From contig CM056879.1 in NCBI GenBank assembly GCA_029876055.1, positions 1,798,001-1,862,000 of the forward strand: a stretch of 64,000 nucleotides of DNA. Reading direction: 5' to 3'. Positions within the stretch are counted from its first letter, which is position 1. Every line of letters starts with the position of its first letter. Below, in pieces: positions 10,906 through 21,157 of this stretch. The stretch is from Madurella fahalii (lineage: Eukaryota; Ascomycota; Sordariomycetes; Sordariales). The position numbers and the translations under genes are program-made. The notes under the pieces were generated by a model, which was given only the letters and a program-made list of their open reading frames with translations, searched no databases and was not told where the DNA came from.

Positions 10906-12667
10906 TTATACGTCTCGGCGTGCTGTGACTTGTACCCATTGGTCGTTGATAACAAATATACCGAACACATTGAAGGCATCCCATGGGGACGCCGGGTTCG
11001 CAATTGCCCAGTCAAAGTATCGGAACGCCTGCATGTTGGTTAGCCAGTCTGTACTTGGGCCAGTCGAGCAGACCGCCTACCTCAAAGATCACCTTGTTTA
11101 GCTCCATCTGTGCGATAGTCTTGCCAGGACACGCCCATCTGCTGTGGCCAAAGGTAAGGTCGTTGACCTTCAACATGGCAGCCAGCCTGTTTGGATCGGC
11201 CTCAAACCATCTCTCCGGACGAAACAAATCTGCATCGTCGCCAAACAGCCGCTTGTTACGATGCATGGCCAGAACTGAGACGCCAATGTCCGCCCCGCCC
11301 GGCAGAAACACAGGCTTGCCGTCCACCATGACCGTGTCCCCTCCCGGCGGGATGTCCTTGGGCAAGAGGTTCCGCACCGGCGGGTACACCCGTAGTCCCT
11401 CACGGATCACCGCCTGCAGGTACGGCAGCTGCTTGGCGGTCGCCAGCGATATGATCCCGGCCCCGCTCTCCGGGACCTTCCCGCTCCGCACCGCCTCGTC
11501 AATCTCCTTCCGCAGCTTGGCAACCACGTGCGGGGTGGCCATGATGTACAGCATGATGGCCCTCAGCGCGCCGGCGGTGGTGTCGGACCCGGCGACCAGC
11601 TGTACGACGATCTCGGTGCGGAGCTCGTCGCCCGCCAGGCCGTGGCGGACAAACGACGCCAGCATGTCGCGGCGCTTGTCGTTGCGGTCGTTGAGGCGTT
11701 CCTCGATGGCGCGGTAGCACGCGCCGATCATGGCGCCGTACCCGGTCTTGTCGGTGGTCCGGGGAGAGAGCAACTGGCCGACCACGGGCGCTTGGGTGAG
11801 CCAGGTGAGGCCGCAGGCCATGAAGGCGTTGCCGATGCGCAAGCCTTCCTCGCTCGACTTGATGTAGCCGTCGATGTCGGTGTCGGCGCGCAGCATGCCA
11901 AAATTCTTGCCCTGGCCCACGGTGCTGATGATGTCCATGGTGAGGTACTGGATCTTTTTGGACAGGTCCATGGCCACGCTCCGGTCGTCGGTGGAGAGGT
12001 ACTTGGAGCGGATGAGGTCGATGAGGTCTTGGACTCTGTCATCGACAGAAGGCTCTAGTTCGAGGTTTTCACGGCCAGAATACTAAGAGAGTCGATTAGG
12101 GTAAGGTGAGGTGGTTTTGAGTTATCAGTGTGGGCGCTGACGGACGCTTACCCCCGGGATGATTTGCTTCTTTCGTTCATCGTGCAGCTTCGTGTCGGTC
12201 TGGCTAAAGATATGGTCCCGGCGGTACTCGATGCGAACGGACTTGAAGTACCACTCTGACCGTTTATATCCGGGCTTTGTGTTGATGTGGATCCAGACAT
12301 CTGGGTCGGAGGTGATGAGAGAGTTCGGGCCAATGCGCGCGATGGGTCCTTTGTGGTTGGTAAAAAGTGGCCTCCTTGAAAAGAGAAGGGAAAAATCAAG
12401 TCAAAATAAAAATAAAAAGAGAGGAAGAGAGGAAGAGAAAAAGAGAACGCAAAACATACCGTATTGATCGCTGACTTCTTTGTACCAAGCGTGGGCCTGG
12501 CCAGTATACGCCTTGATACCCTGCGGGATCTCAGAGACGGCAGCTGCCCATGGGCCTCTGAAGTACCGCAGCTTGTAATATTGCACTATCTTGAGAACAA
12601 AGTAAATGGCCGCGACGCCGACCAGAATTGGCCCCCTCTGGTCTTTTACTTCGTCCAAGATAGCCAT
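10906..12667 (-). CDS. Cytochrome P450 monooxygenase
   Basis: Membrane-anchored haem monooxygenase of 509 residues, the normal size for fungal microsomal P450s. Exons in transcription order are 12667-12460, 12348-12152, 12082-11081 and 11028-10906 (introns 111, 69 and 52 bp), all in frame. The N-terminal hydrophobic anchor is near residues 12-30 (ILVGVAAIYFVLKIVQYY). Next come DQYGPIARIGPN across the first intron, the I-helix AGSDTT oxygen-activation motif, the ExxR motif in EGLRVYPP and the haem-binding loop FGHSRWACPG with the axial cysteine at about residue 453. The style resembles pisatin-demethylase-like P450s, but the substrate cannot be read from sequence. It shares an 820-bp upstream region with the divergent gene at 13487. 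Confidence 0.9.
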
Positions 12668-13486
12668 AGCAAATTGGGAGTGGTTTGTCGAAAGTTGTAT
12701 GGCAGCAAGAAAGCAGAGCCGATCAGCAGGCGCTACGTTCAGTTTTGTACGGTTCAGTACTCGCATTCGAATGCCGGGTATCGCAACACTTCAGCCCCGT
12801 AAAGCGGTACCAGTAAGCACTACTACAGGTACCGTACGGTAGCCGGTAAGAGGGGGGAGGGGGATCCGCCCAGCTTTAATTTACACTACAATATACAAAA
12901 TATCTGGGAGACTTCAGACTTTCGGTATGTATGCTCGCACATCCTCTCGGGCCAGTCAAAAGTTGCCCGCGGTTCCTAGACTATTGTAACGCACGCTCGA
13001 CGACGATGTCTGCTCCCGTCTCCCGAGGTCTTCAAACCGGGCAGGATCACCACCAATTCTCGATATTTATTGACACTTCCCCTCTCGTTATCTGTCCTCA
13101 AATCAGCCAACCCCACATTCCCCCGCAACCACTATTGAATTTCATGCCATGAATGTATGGTACCGTCCCATCATTGGCTTGGGCTATTGGCAGACCAAGG
13201 TTATCACACGAACATTGATCGGGAAGCACACACATAACCTACGTGTAATGTATCATGTCTCCGATGCCCGCCTATTTAATTCACCAACCGATTCGGACAA
13301 CGCTAAACGTGACTTGTACGGCTGCCGAACACCGCGGACCCGCAGCCCCCTCGGCCTTGGTTGTGGAGCACAAAGCCCCGGCTCGGATGCCGCGGATCCA
13401 GCAGCGGCCGGCTTGCCGAATTCGGGTAGGTGGTCCGCCCTAGAGTGGGGTTCCCGCGCGTCCCCGTCAGCATCGCTCTCCACCAA
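12668..13486. promoter_or_regulatory. Shared upstream region of divergent P450 and DUF4188 genes
   Basis: 819 bp between two divergently transcribed start codons, so promoter elements for both genes must lie here. GC-balanced sequence with no convincing gene; an open frame crossing 13149-13556 shows no recognisable protein. I did not identify a specific transcription-factor site. Confidence 0.5.
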
Positions 13487-14731
13487 ATGGATGGCTACTC
13501 GGATATTGCCTCTCAACCAGCAATCTCGACACTCGAGTTCATCGTTACAGAGATGAGCGCAAAGCTGCAGCATATCGGGGCGGCTGCTCCCACGCCCGCT
13601 CGGCATAACCATGCTGAGGCCGTCAAGATCACCCGGTACTCAGTCAGTGCCCTCGTCGCGTGCCGGCTGAATGATTTGCTGTGGTGTTTGCTAAATCGCT
13701 CACAGGCCTTTCGTGACAACTTCCGCCTCACGACGTGGATCGCCCTCGGTGCTCTTTTGCAAGGTCTCGCGTCGCTTCTCCTGCCTGCCCGCTATGCCTT
13801 GTTGCCGGCGCTGTACTTGCTGCTGCATCGCGCTGTGCGCGCCATCATGATGGCTGGCGGCGTAATTCCTAATACACAGATGGATGGCGTCATTATGGGC
13901 AAATACACTGCCCAGATTCCTCGTAAAGATGGCTCCCTGCCGACCCAACCTGCCGAGGAGGAGATCGCCGTCATACTGCTCGCTGCGCGGTCAAACCAGT
14001 GAGCGCGGGGAATCTTTTGTGACAGGGTTTAATTAGGTCTTCAGTGCTGACCGCGAGACGCTGCAGCCCGTTAGGACTCTTCGGCAAAGGCTATCGCGAC
14101 ATCTCGGATATGATCAACGGAATGCTCGCCGAGCTGTGGGAGAACGGGAAAGAGAAGTACGGATGTAAGCAGTCGGCCGCTCACCCCTATTGATAGGTAC
14201 CCGCTAACAATACTCCGCACAGTCCTGGGCCAGACCTCATATATCGCGGCCAACGAGCGACATACCAACAACCAGGTACTGGTGCTCTGCTACTTCAGGT
14301 CCATCGAGGGATTGCACGCCTTCGCCCATAGTCCCATTCATCGCAAGGCATGGTATGTATTCTGATGAGTACAGTATTGGGCCGCAAGACGCTCTGACAA
14401 TGCTTTAGGGACTGGTGGAATAGCGTGACCAAGAGCTACCCTTATCTGAGCATCATGCATGAGGTCTATCACGCCCCCAAGGGACACTGGGAGAACATAT
14501 ACGGCAACAACCATATTACAGGAATTGGTAAGTGCCCTTGATCTGGCGCTCTAATGCGAGGCAAGTACTCATGACACGGCTACAGCCAAGACTAATGCTT
14601 TGGTCACCATCGACGGCCAACCCGCACGACCACTGTTTGATGCTAATCGCGGCAGTCTCCGCACGCAGCTCGGTCGTTTGGGGCGCGGAGATGGTGCGGA
14701 GAATGAGAAATATGGACCGAGCCCTTATTAG
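13487..14731 (+). CDS. DUF4188-type (YhhB-like) monooxygenase-family protein
   Basis: Five exons: 13487-13998, 14067-14164, 14223-14352, 14409-14527 and 14586-14731 (introns 68, 58, 56 and 58 bp), totalling 334 residues in one continuous frame. The N-terminal third is hydrophobic (about residues 75-125), with two probable helices in the region around LNDLLWCLLN and WIALGALLQGLASLLL. It is followed by the conserved soluble domain with MGKYTAQIP, LFGKGYRDISDMI, FLGQTSYIAA, YFRSIEGLHAFAHSP, WWNSV and IMHEVYHAPKGHWENIY, which I recognise as the DUF4188/YhhB-like family of uncharacterised putative monooxygenases. The start ATG was chosen for context (ccaaATGG); an upstream GTG-type extension to 13430 is less likely. 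It is divergent from the P450, so shared control or a shared pathway is possible. Confidence 0.75.
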
Positions 14732-15040
14732 ATATCCGATTATCATGCACAGCGGGAGGTGCCGTGTAGTTTGGCGCCCGCTATGTACCTTCCGGTCCTA
14801 CAACGGATCGTGTAGCGTTAGACGACATGACAGCAAATCGGCAGATAGTTCCATACCCAATTCACGTTTCACCAATACGAGATTTGCGATTCATTTCACT
14901 GGAATGATCTTCTAATGCTAGAGTTACCTGGCCGGAAAACATTCCAGCAATGGGTTTTCATGCCCCCGAAAGGCGGATGGTGCTGTGCAGGATTTTGGGG
15001 GGGGGGGGGGTTGTGGAGTGTTCCCCGGCGAACTACTATA

Positions 15041-16901
15041 ACGTACATTATAAGCGAGTCGCGCATATAAGCGAGTCGCGCACTCTCTACTACCTTGCAA
15101 CAGCTATCCTCAATTGCAACGCAACAACACTATGAACCAACTACAATTACATCAGAAATAGATGAATCAGATCCTTCTGCAACCTCCTGGCAAGTACGCG
15201 CGTTATGGCCAGGCTTGCCGCACACACCACAACACCTAACCTTCGTACGGACCCCCCTGCACCTCAACCATCATGCTCCTTTTCTTGCGCCACCTCCCCA
15301 ACCACGACCTCTGGGCCTACTAGATCTCCTATATCTTGTACTGCAAGTGATCCTCGATGCCGTACGCGTGTTTTTTTAGCTCTCCGGAGCTTGCTTAGTG
15401 CCTCGTTGGCCTTACGGAGCGAAGAGACCTCTACGCGAAGGAGAGCTACCTAGTGCATTACAGCCATCGTACCCTTGGTAAGCTGGTCCACAGCAGCCAA
15501 CATCGAAGTCGGGGAGCTATTTTGATGGTTGGCGATGCGAGTCTTAAGGAGCGTTGACTGCGCGTCGGCTTCTCGAGGGTTATGTGGCGTCTGGAATACC
15601 TAAGGTTATGGAGTGCCGGCTCGGGAATTCAGGGGTGTTGGCGTACGAAGCTTCATATCCAGTGTAGAAAGCACCCTCTCTGGATTATACGGTATAAGGC
15701 CAGAACCTCTGAAGCCACCCTGTATATTTTTCTCCGTCATCGAGGCGAAGAAGGCCTCACGGAAGCTACAGAGGAACTCGAGCTTGCTTACGTAGGTGAT
15801 ATGCATCCGTATCAAGTCTTTAACCTGGCGACCATACGCCTTCTTCAACGGCCTAAAGCAGCCGATATTGAGTGGCTGGAGGAGGTACGAGGAATACGGA
15901 GGTATATAGAACGTGATAATGTTGTTCTACTGGCAATAGAGCTTGAATTCGGTCGAGTAGTGGCTCTCGTAGCCGTCGAATATTAACAGCCGGTATTTGC
16001 CCTTTACCCGGGGCGCTATATAGTAGTCGAAGTACTTGATCTAATCTAGGCCTACCTTATTGGTAGTCCAGCTATTGTCGGTGGTTGCAATACGCTATTC
16101 GCCCGGGAGATCGCACTCGGTATACCAGTTGAGGAGGTAGTACTATACGGCTAGAATAATGAACGGAGAGATGGTCTAGCTGAAGGCGTTGACGCCCTGG
16201 ATTACCGTTGCCTATTCGCGGTTACCAAGCTGAACCCACGTTACCTTACTACGGCCATCAGAGGTTGTAACTGCTATGCCTATACAGATAATACCTATTA
16301 TAAACCCCGTCTCGTCGAAGTTATAGATATTGTCATCTACGATACCGTACTTGGCTATAGTATTCAACACGAGCTTGAACCACTCGCTAATGATCTCTAG
16401 ATCCTCGCACTTGGCCCTTTGATAGTCGTATCTGCACGACCAGCTCGTTCGGATCTCCTCCTTGCGTCGGACGAAGTTGTAGGCCCAGAGCTTGCCGACA
16501 GGGGGCGCGTCGCGTATACGTAACAGATGGTTGGCCATATCTTCCATACTACGCAAGCTCGGCGGAAAAGCTCGCTTAGATAGCTCAGTTATATACTGAA
16601 CAAGAGCCTCCTCTTCGGAATCGGTAAGCCGGCGCGACTTGGGCGTAGTATCGCGTCGCGCAGGCTTGCCAACGCGTCGATCACGAAGGGTAGATAGTGG
16701 GACATCGTAGAGCTTCGCTGCAGCTCTAACGATTGACTGCTTATTATTTTGGAGGGCCTCAATGGCCAAGATAAGCCTTGCTTCTTTTGAAGGAGCTGGT
16801 ATATTGGGTGGTGGGAGAATATGAGGTTAAGTATAGAGAGAACGCGTCGCGCTGGCCAGTGCGCGACTCGCTTATATGCGCGACTCGCTTGTAATGTACG
16901 T
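15041..16901 (-). mobile_element. Pogo/Fot1-like DNA transposon, copy 1
   Basis: 1861-bp element bounded by inverted repeats of about 42-44 bp beginning ACGTACATTATAAGCG and flanked by TA on both sides (15039-15040 and 16902-16903), the target site of the Tc1/mariner superfamily. Each terminal repeat holds two tandem copies of a 17-bp unit TATAAGCGAGTCGCGCA (15049-15065 and 15066-15082; mirrored at 16860-16876 and 16877-16893, the outer right copy with one change). The interior is one decayed transposase gene on the minus strand. The size and TA flanks suggest a complete but inactive insertion. Confidence 0.92.
15130..16802 (-). pseudogene. Pogo-type transposase, inactivated
   Basis: Reads from about 16802 to 15130. 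The N-terminus (PSKEARLILAIEALQNNKQ, then AAAKLYDVPLSTLRDR) is the psq-type helix-turn-helix. A CENP-B-type DNA-binding region (SRRLTDSEEEALVQYI) follows, then the start of the DDE domain (YNFDETGFIIGI). The later part keeps FDGYESHYSTEFKLYC, KKAYGRQVKDLI and SKLEFLCSFREAFFASM. Damage: the initiator is ATA where copy 2 has ATG, a stop follows LGNRE at 16212, and another stop replaces a residue after KLYCQ. Several changes are C-to-T or G-to-A, as expected for RIP. The sequence after 15600 matches the C-terminal part of copy 2. Confidence 0.88.
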
Positions 16902-17114
16902 TAAGGTATACAAGATATGAATATACGTGAGATATTCTTCAGTTTGTAGTACGATTAAAACCAGTCAACAACTTCCTACCGCATACGGCAGCCCAGCCCG
17001 TCATTAAACGCCTTGTCGAATGGCCCGGTCTCAGGTCACGAAGCGAAATTTCGCACACTCTTCACACTTTTAAGCGGGGATATGCAATTGGGGTTTAAAG
17101 AGTTATAAATTTAA

Positions 17115-17765
17115 TTAGTTGCCAAGTATCGTGGAAGGGGAAGTCAGCGAGCTTTGTCCTTGGGAATGAGGGCAGGAGGCAACAGATTGAGAGGCGACCC
17201 GGCACTCCAGCGCAACTGCGTCGAGACTCGTGGTCACTCCACAACCGTCCGTCTTGCTGCCCTTTAGTTGTTCCAAGGCCTCGGATACCTTAGCCAGGTC
17301 CTCCTCATTTCTAGGCGGGGCAACCCCAGTGATAGAGAGATGATCCTGCCGAAGTGTGGCTTTACGCGACTCATCTTTCGGGGCCCGAGTTGAACCGGCT
17401 TGCTTCCTGGTAAGTTTTCTCTGAAGCTTTCGTCGCGTGCTAGAGTTTGAGGACCCTTTCCCGGTGTGCGGAGTACCTGGCTCGTTGGAGGCTTGGGAGG
17501 ATGGCCGATGGTTGGTCTCCGTGTGCTCCGTCTCACTATCGCAGGATTCATCTTTCGAGGGCCGATCCAGGCCAGTGAGCGTTCTGGTGAGCTTCCGCTG
17601 AAGCTTTTTTCGGATGCTAAGTTTCGGCGCCTCGTCCACTGCGGGAGGAACACCTAGCTCGTCAAATGTGGTGGGAACCCGCCGGAAAGTGCTCTGCAGG
17701 TTTTCCGTCGGGGAGCCAGAGTATTCTGGCCCTCTCGAGCCCTGAAGTTGATTTTTGCCCGACAT
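17115..17765 (-). CDS. Hypothetical protein with two copies of a basic RKLQRKLTR motif
   Basis: Single open frame, 216 residues from the ATG at 17765 (MSGKNQLQG); the frame is open further upstream to 17867, giving 250 residues. I do not recognise the family. It is hydrophilic and Ser/Thr/Lys-rich, with an internal duplication: IRKKLQRKLTRTLTG followed by RPSKDES, and about 55 residues later RRKLQRKLTRKQAG followed by RAPKDES. The second half includes a short helical-looking NEEDLAKVSEALEQLK. No signal peptide or membrane helix is seen. It lies 200 bp from the end of the Pogo element and is transcribed toward it. It could be a real orphan gene or a fortuitous frame; the duplicated motif favours a real protein. 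Confidence 0.45.
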   Translation of the reverse strand: MSGKNQLQGSRGPEYSGSPTENLQSTFRRVPTTFDELGVPPAVDEAPKLSIRKKLQRKLTRTLTGLDRPSKDESCDSETEHTETNHRPSSQASNEPGTPHTGKGSSNSSTRRKLQRKLTRKQAGSTRAPKDESRKATLRQDHLSITGVAPPRNEEDLAKVSEALEQLKGSKTDGCGVTTSLDAVALECRVASQSVASCPHSQGQSSLTSPSTILGN

Positions 17766-17867
17766 GATTGGATTTGGCTTGACCTGGGCTGGTTTGCGTA
17801 CCTGGACTGAATGCTTGTCTGGTCTGGATGAAGCGAAGCCGAGAAACTTGAAACCTGAGATCAGCAC

Positions 17868-18902
17868 TCCACCTTTATAGATAGCTCAATGCCCTGGCTA
17901 TCTGCTGTGTTCCATTCTTTGATGACAGAATAGCTATTAGGGGACAATATCGTTCTTTTTATAAAAACACCTTTGCTAGAAGGAGAGGACCAATCGACGC
18001 AGCGCGGAGAGCAGGCGCCCCAGTCACCTTTGTGCGGTTTCTGCCTGTGTCGCTTCCATCCGGTAAACTAGCCTCAAATCGAAGCCCTGGCGATACAAAG
18101 CATTTTGTTTGTCTACTTCCAACACAGTATTCACCCGCAGACTCAGAGGCATTACCCAGCAACAAAACCTAAGTGGCAAAGTTGCAGTCGGTTCGCAACA
18201 CCGCATTCTCCAGCTAATTATTTCTCCATAGGAGCCACGGAACCTTCAAAGGAATAAGGTCTGCTAAGGTGACTAACTGGCAGAAGCTTCGGTGCCTCGG
18301 TATCCCAATCATCGATGGACGTCATACTCTGCAGTTACATCGCGTAGGGGCAACCGATCAACAAGGCCGTGCATAGCGTCCTTAACATAACGCATGGTGG
18401 CCGCCAAATCCGTACCAAGTGAAGCGATTATTCTCAGCAGTACGGGTACCTATAGGACTCCTCATTTTCCTTTAGTCAACCTTTAATGATCTTACGCACT
18501 TTTGCCAAGCAAGTGACGCAGCGGGGAAGGAGGCCGAATCCAAGCGTGTGTATTTTCCCACGTAGGACCGCAATGGCATAAAAAGAAAAAAATCAGATGA
18601 AACGCACTTGGTAATGGTGACTATTCCCTTAACAAGAATACGGTAACCGATCGAAATCTTCACTGGTGTTGGAGAAATTGGTGGGGTATTAAACTTGGAG
18701 CGGGCTCTCAACTGCCGACCAAGCGGGCGCACTACCACCGCCGTTTAACCCATTGATTACCAAGCTCCAAATACACTGATCCCCTCTCCCATCATCTTTT
18801 TTTCCGTTAACAACCACACTTCTCACCAAACCTCCCAGTCCCGCCCCACCCAGCGTAGCGTCTAATATCTACGAATACAATCATAACAGCTCAACCCCCA
18901 CA
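17868..18902. other. Intergenic between divergent hypothetical and deacetylase genes
   Basis: About 1 kb upstream of both flanking genes, so it should contain both promoters. The stretch directly before 18903 is C-rich and A-poor, then becomes A/C-rich (acaATGGCC), which looks like an ordinary fungal 5' leader. No coding content recognised. Confidence 0.5.
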
Positions 18903-19736
18903 ATGGCCGCCACCGGGAGCCCCCGCTGGCCGGGCCCTTACAAAGCCGCCATCTCCTTCACCATGGACAACCTAGGCGAAGCGCAGGATGTGCACAAGGG
19001 CACCTGGACGGGCCCCATCGGCAGCCACCCTTCGGTGGCCACCCAGCTGCCGCGCATGCTCGCCCTCCTGCGACGGCACCGCGTCCGCGCCACCTACTTC
19101 GCCGAGGCCTGGAGCCTCGGGGTCTACCCAGACGCGGTCAGCGCCCTCCTCGGAGACGGGCACGAGGTGGCCTGGCACGGGTACCAGCACGAGGTCTGGT
19201 CCGGCCTCGCGTCCGACGCCGAGGAAGAGGCGAGTTTCAGCAAGAGTTGGGAGGCAGCTCGCGAGGCCGGCGTGAGGTACGCTGGGTTCAGGCCGCCGGG
19301 CGGTAAGGTGAATGAGCGGACGTGGGGCCTTCTAAAGGAATATGGGGTGAAATACGTCTCGCCGTTGGGGGAGTTTGGGATTGGTAGGGAGGGGGTGGTG
19401 GTGTTGCCTTTTGAATGGAGAGGGGTGGATGCATTTTGGTATATGGAGAAGTTTAGCGGGATTAGGAAGGAGTATGGGGAGGTGGAGGAGGTGTTGAGCC
19501 CGGGCGAGTTTAAGAAGTGGTTGATGCGGAGGATCGATGAGACCAAGGAGACTGCGGGGTTCTTATCAATATTGTTTCATCCATTTCTGCAGACAAGCGA
19601 AGAGAAGTTCGAGGTTCTGGAAGACGTATTGAAGAGGATCAGCGGGGATGAAGAGATATGGGTTGCGCCGTGTCAGGAAATCGCGGAATGGGTGGTGCAT
19701 CATTGCGAGCTCATGGAGCCGAAATCGTTGGGATGA
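18903..19736 (+). CDS. Polysaccharide deacetylase (NodB/CE4-like)
   Basis: Intronless gene of 277 residues with no signal peptide. The fold matches the polysaccharide deacetylase family (PF01522), metal-dependent enzymes that remove acetyl or related N-linked groups from chitin-like or amide substrates. Visible motifs are KAAISFTMDN with the catalytic/metal aspartate at residue 22, RVRATYFAEAWSLG, HEVAWHGYQHE carrying the metal histidines, FRPPGGKVNERTW and LSILFHPFLQ near the C-terminus. The absence of a secretion signal points to a cytoplasmic relative, so activity on cell-wall chitin is not assured. The start is the first ATG in a good context. Neighbours (a hypothetical gene and a broken SET gene) give no pathway hint. 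Confidence 0.85.
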   Translation: MAATGSPRWPGPYKAAISFTMDNLGEAQDVHKGTWTGPIGSHPSVATQLPRMLALLRRHRVRATYFAEAWSLGVYPDAVSALLGDGHEVAWHGYQHEVWSGLASDAEEEASFSKSWEAAREAGVRYAGFRPPGGKVNERTWGLLKEYGVKYVSPLGEFGIGREGVVVLPFEWRGVDAFWYMEKFSGIRKEYGEVEEVLSPGEFKKWLMRRIDETKETAGFLSILFHPFLQTSEEKFEVLEDVLKRISGDEEIWVAPCQEIAEWVVHHCELMEPKSLG

Positions 19737-20116
19737 TTTTCATAATGGGCGCTATCAGTCTGCGATTCATCTGGGGCCTCAAGATATACTATTGGCTCCA
19801 ATTCCTCTGAAATATGCCTCCTGCTCAGACTGAGGGACCAACAACCTCAGGTACCTAGGAGTTCCTGGCCTCTGCCAACTCCATCGTTTCAATTCTCCGA
19901 CATCCGTAAGTACCCGGGCGTCTTAAGCAACCAGCCACGGTTAGCTACGGCGCCAGGGGTACTGAATAACATACATTTCATATCATGCTATCGCTAGTAT
20001 TTCCATCGTCACTCTGTTCAGATCCACATGAACACTCGCCCAGTCCATGCCGCCTACCTACCTAGCCCTGTTCCCTCCCAGCCTTGTTGTTCTGACCCGA
20101 CATTAGGTTGTTTCAG

Positions 20117-21157
20117 ATGCTTAATAAAATGAAGCATTGTCACCATCAATGGTCTACACTGTTATGTATGGATATCCGCGAAAGATCGAGGGGTCAGGGA
20201 CCGACAAGCGAGGGCAAACATCTCAGACCGATGACATCTCCACCGTCAGCCCTGTCGGTCACAACCCACCACAGCTTCCGAGCAATCAACGCCCACGGGA
20301 AGCCTTTTTACGTGGAGAATGTATACCTAATTCGGGATTACATGATTGATACGAAAAGATGGGGTTTGAAAAGGACGTCTGGAAGGTTGATCAAGGCCGC
20401 TTCCCTGCTGGTATCCCCGCCCACTTCCCCCCCAGCATCGCCTCTCGGCAAAAATGCGACGCTCAACAAGGCAGAGTGCACACGGGGAAATTCAAAAACA
20501 AAATCCGCTGGACAAATGCCACATTCGAAACCTCGGCCGAACGAGTCTAACATCCACCCAGTGGCCCTCGACATCCTCAAGCCACCCCGGGACCACGCCG
20601 CTCCGGAATACACCTGTCTGCTCTGCGGGCATCATGTCAGAAGCATCTATTGTACCATAGAGTGTTATCTTCGGTTTAGGGAGAAATACCTTGGCCCTGC
20701 ATCCGAAAAGATCGAGATCTGAGTGACCAAGACAACGGGTCTGGGCGTGTTCGTTCGGCCAGGATGCAGCATCAAGAACGAAGAGTGGATTGGTGAGTAC
20801 CTCGGTGAACTGGTGCCCCTTTCGGCATCCGAGGTCGAGACAAGCAACTACGCATTCACGCTGCCCGGTGTCCCCAAAGAGTGCATCAAGGATGTGGTGA
20901 TCAACGGCGAAATCCACGGCAACTGGACACGCTTCCTCAACTCGCACTGCAATCCAAACGTAAAGGCCACGCCCGAACAAGTAGGCAAGGTAAGGGTCAT
21001 TGCTTTTCGGGCTCTAAGGCAGATCGAGGCTAGCGAACAGTTGTTGATTTCCTATGGGAAACAGTATTTTGCCGAAAGGGGGATTTGGTGCTGCTGCGAT
21101 GCCCAAGCGGAACCGCACTCTCCCCCTGAGGACTCACCATCCTCGGATTCAGAGTAA
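20117..21157 (+). pseudogene. SET-domain protein gene with an in-frame TGA
   Basis: One reading frame runs from ATG 20117 to the stop at 21157 and is broken only by TGA at 20720-20722. The part before it ends with a cysteine-rich segment (CLLCGHHVRSIYCTIEC, then ASEKIEI). The part after it is a SET methyltransferase domain: TTGLGVFVRPG, EEWIGEYLGEL, FLNSHCNPNVKA (the NHxCxPN-type motif as NSHCNPN), LLISYGKQYF and a cysteine-rich end (WCCCDAQ). Together these look like one lysine methyltransferase. The TGA falls where many SET proteins have a residue just before the first strand, and a TGG-to-TGA change would explain it. I found no GT..AG intron that removes it in frame, and the SET half lacks a nearby ATG. 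Alternatives are stop readthrough or a sequencing error. An upstream exon is possible, since ttgtttcag precedes the ATG. Confidence 0.7.

Noticed and set aside
11528..12058. 176-residue plus-strand open frame
   Set aside because: Antisense to P450 exon 3; the P450 strand has all expected motifs.
18903..19736. Secreted chitin deacetylase assignment
   Set aside because: No signal peptide or chitin-binding domain; only the broader polysaccharide deacetylase family is supported.
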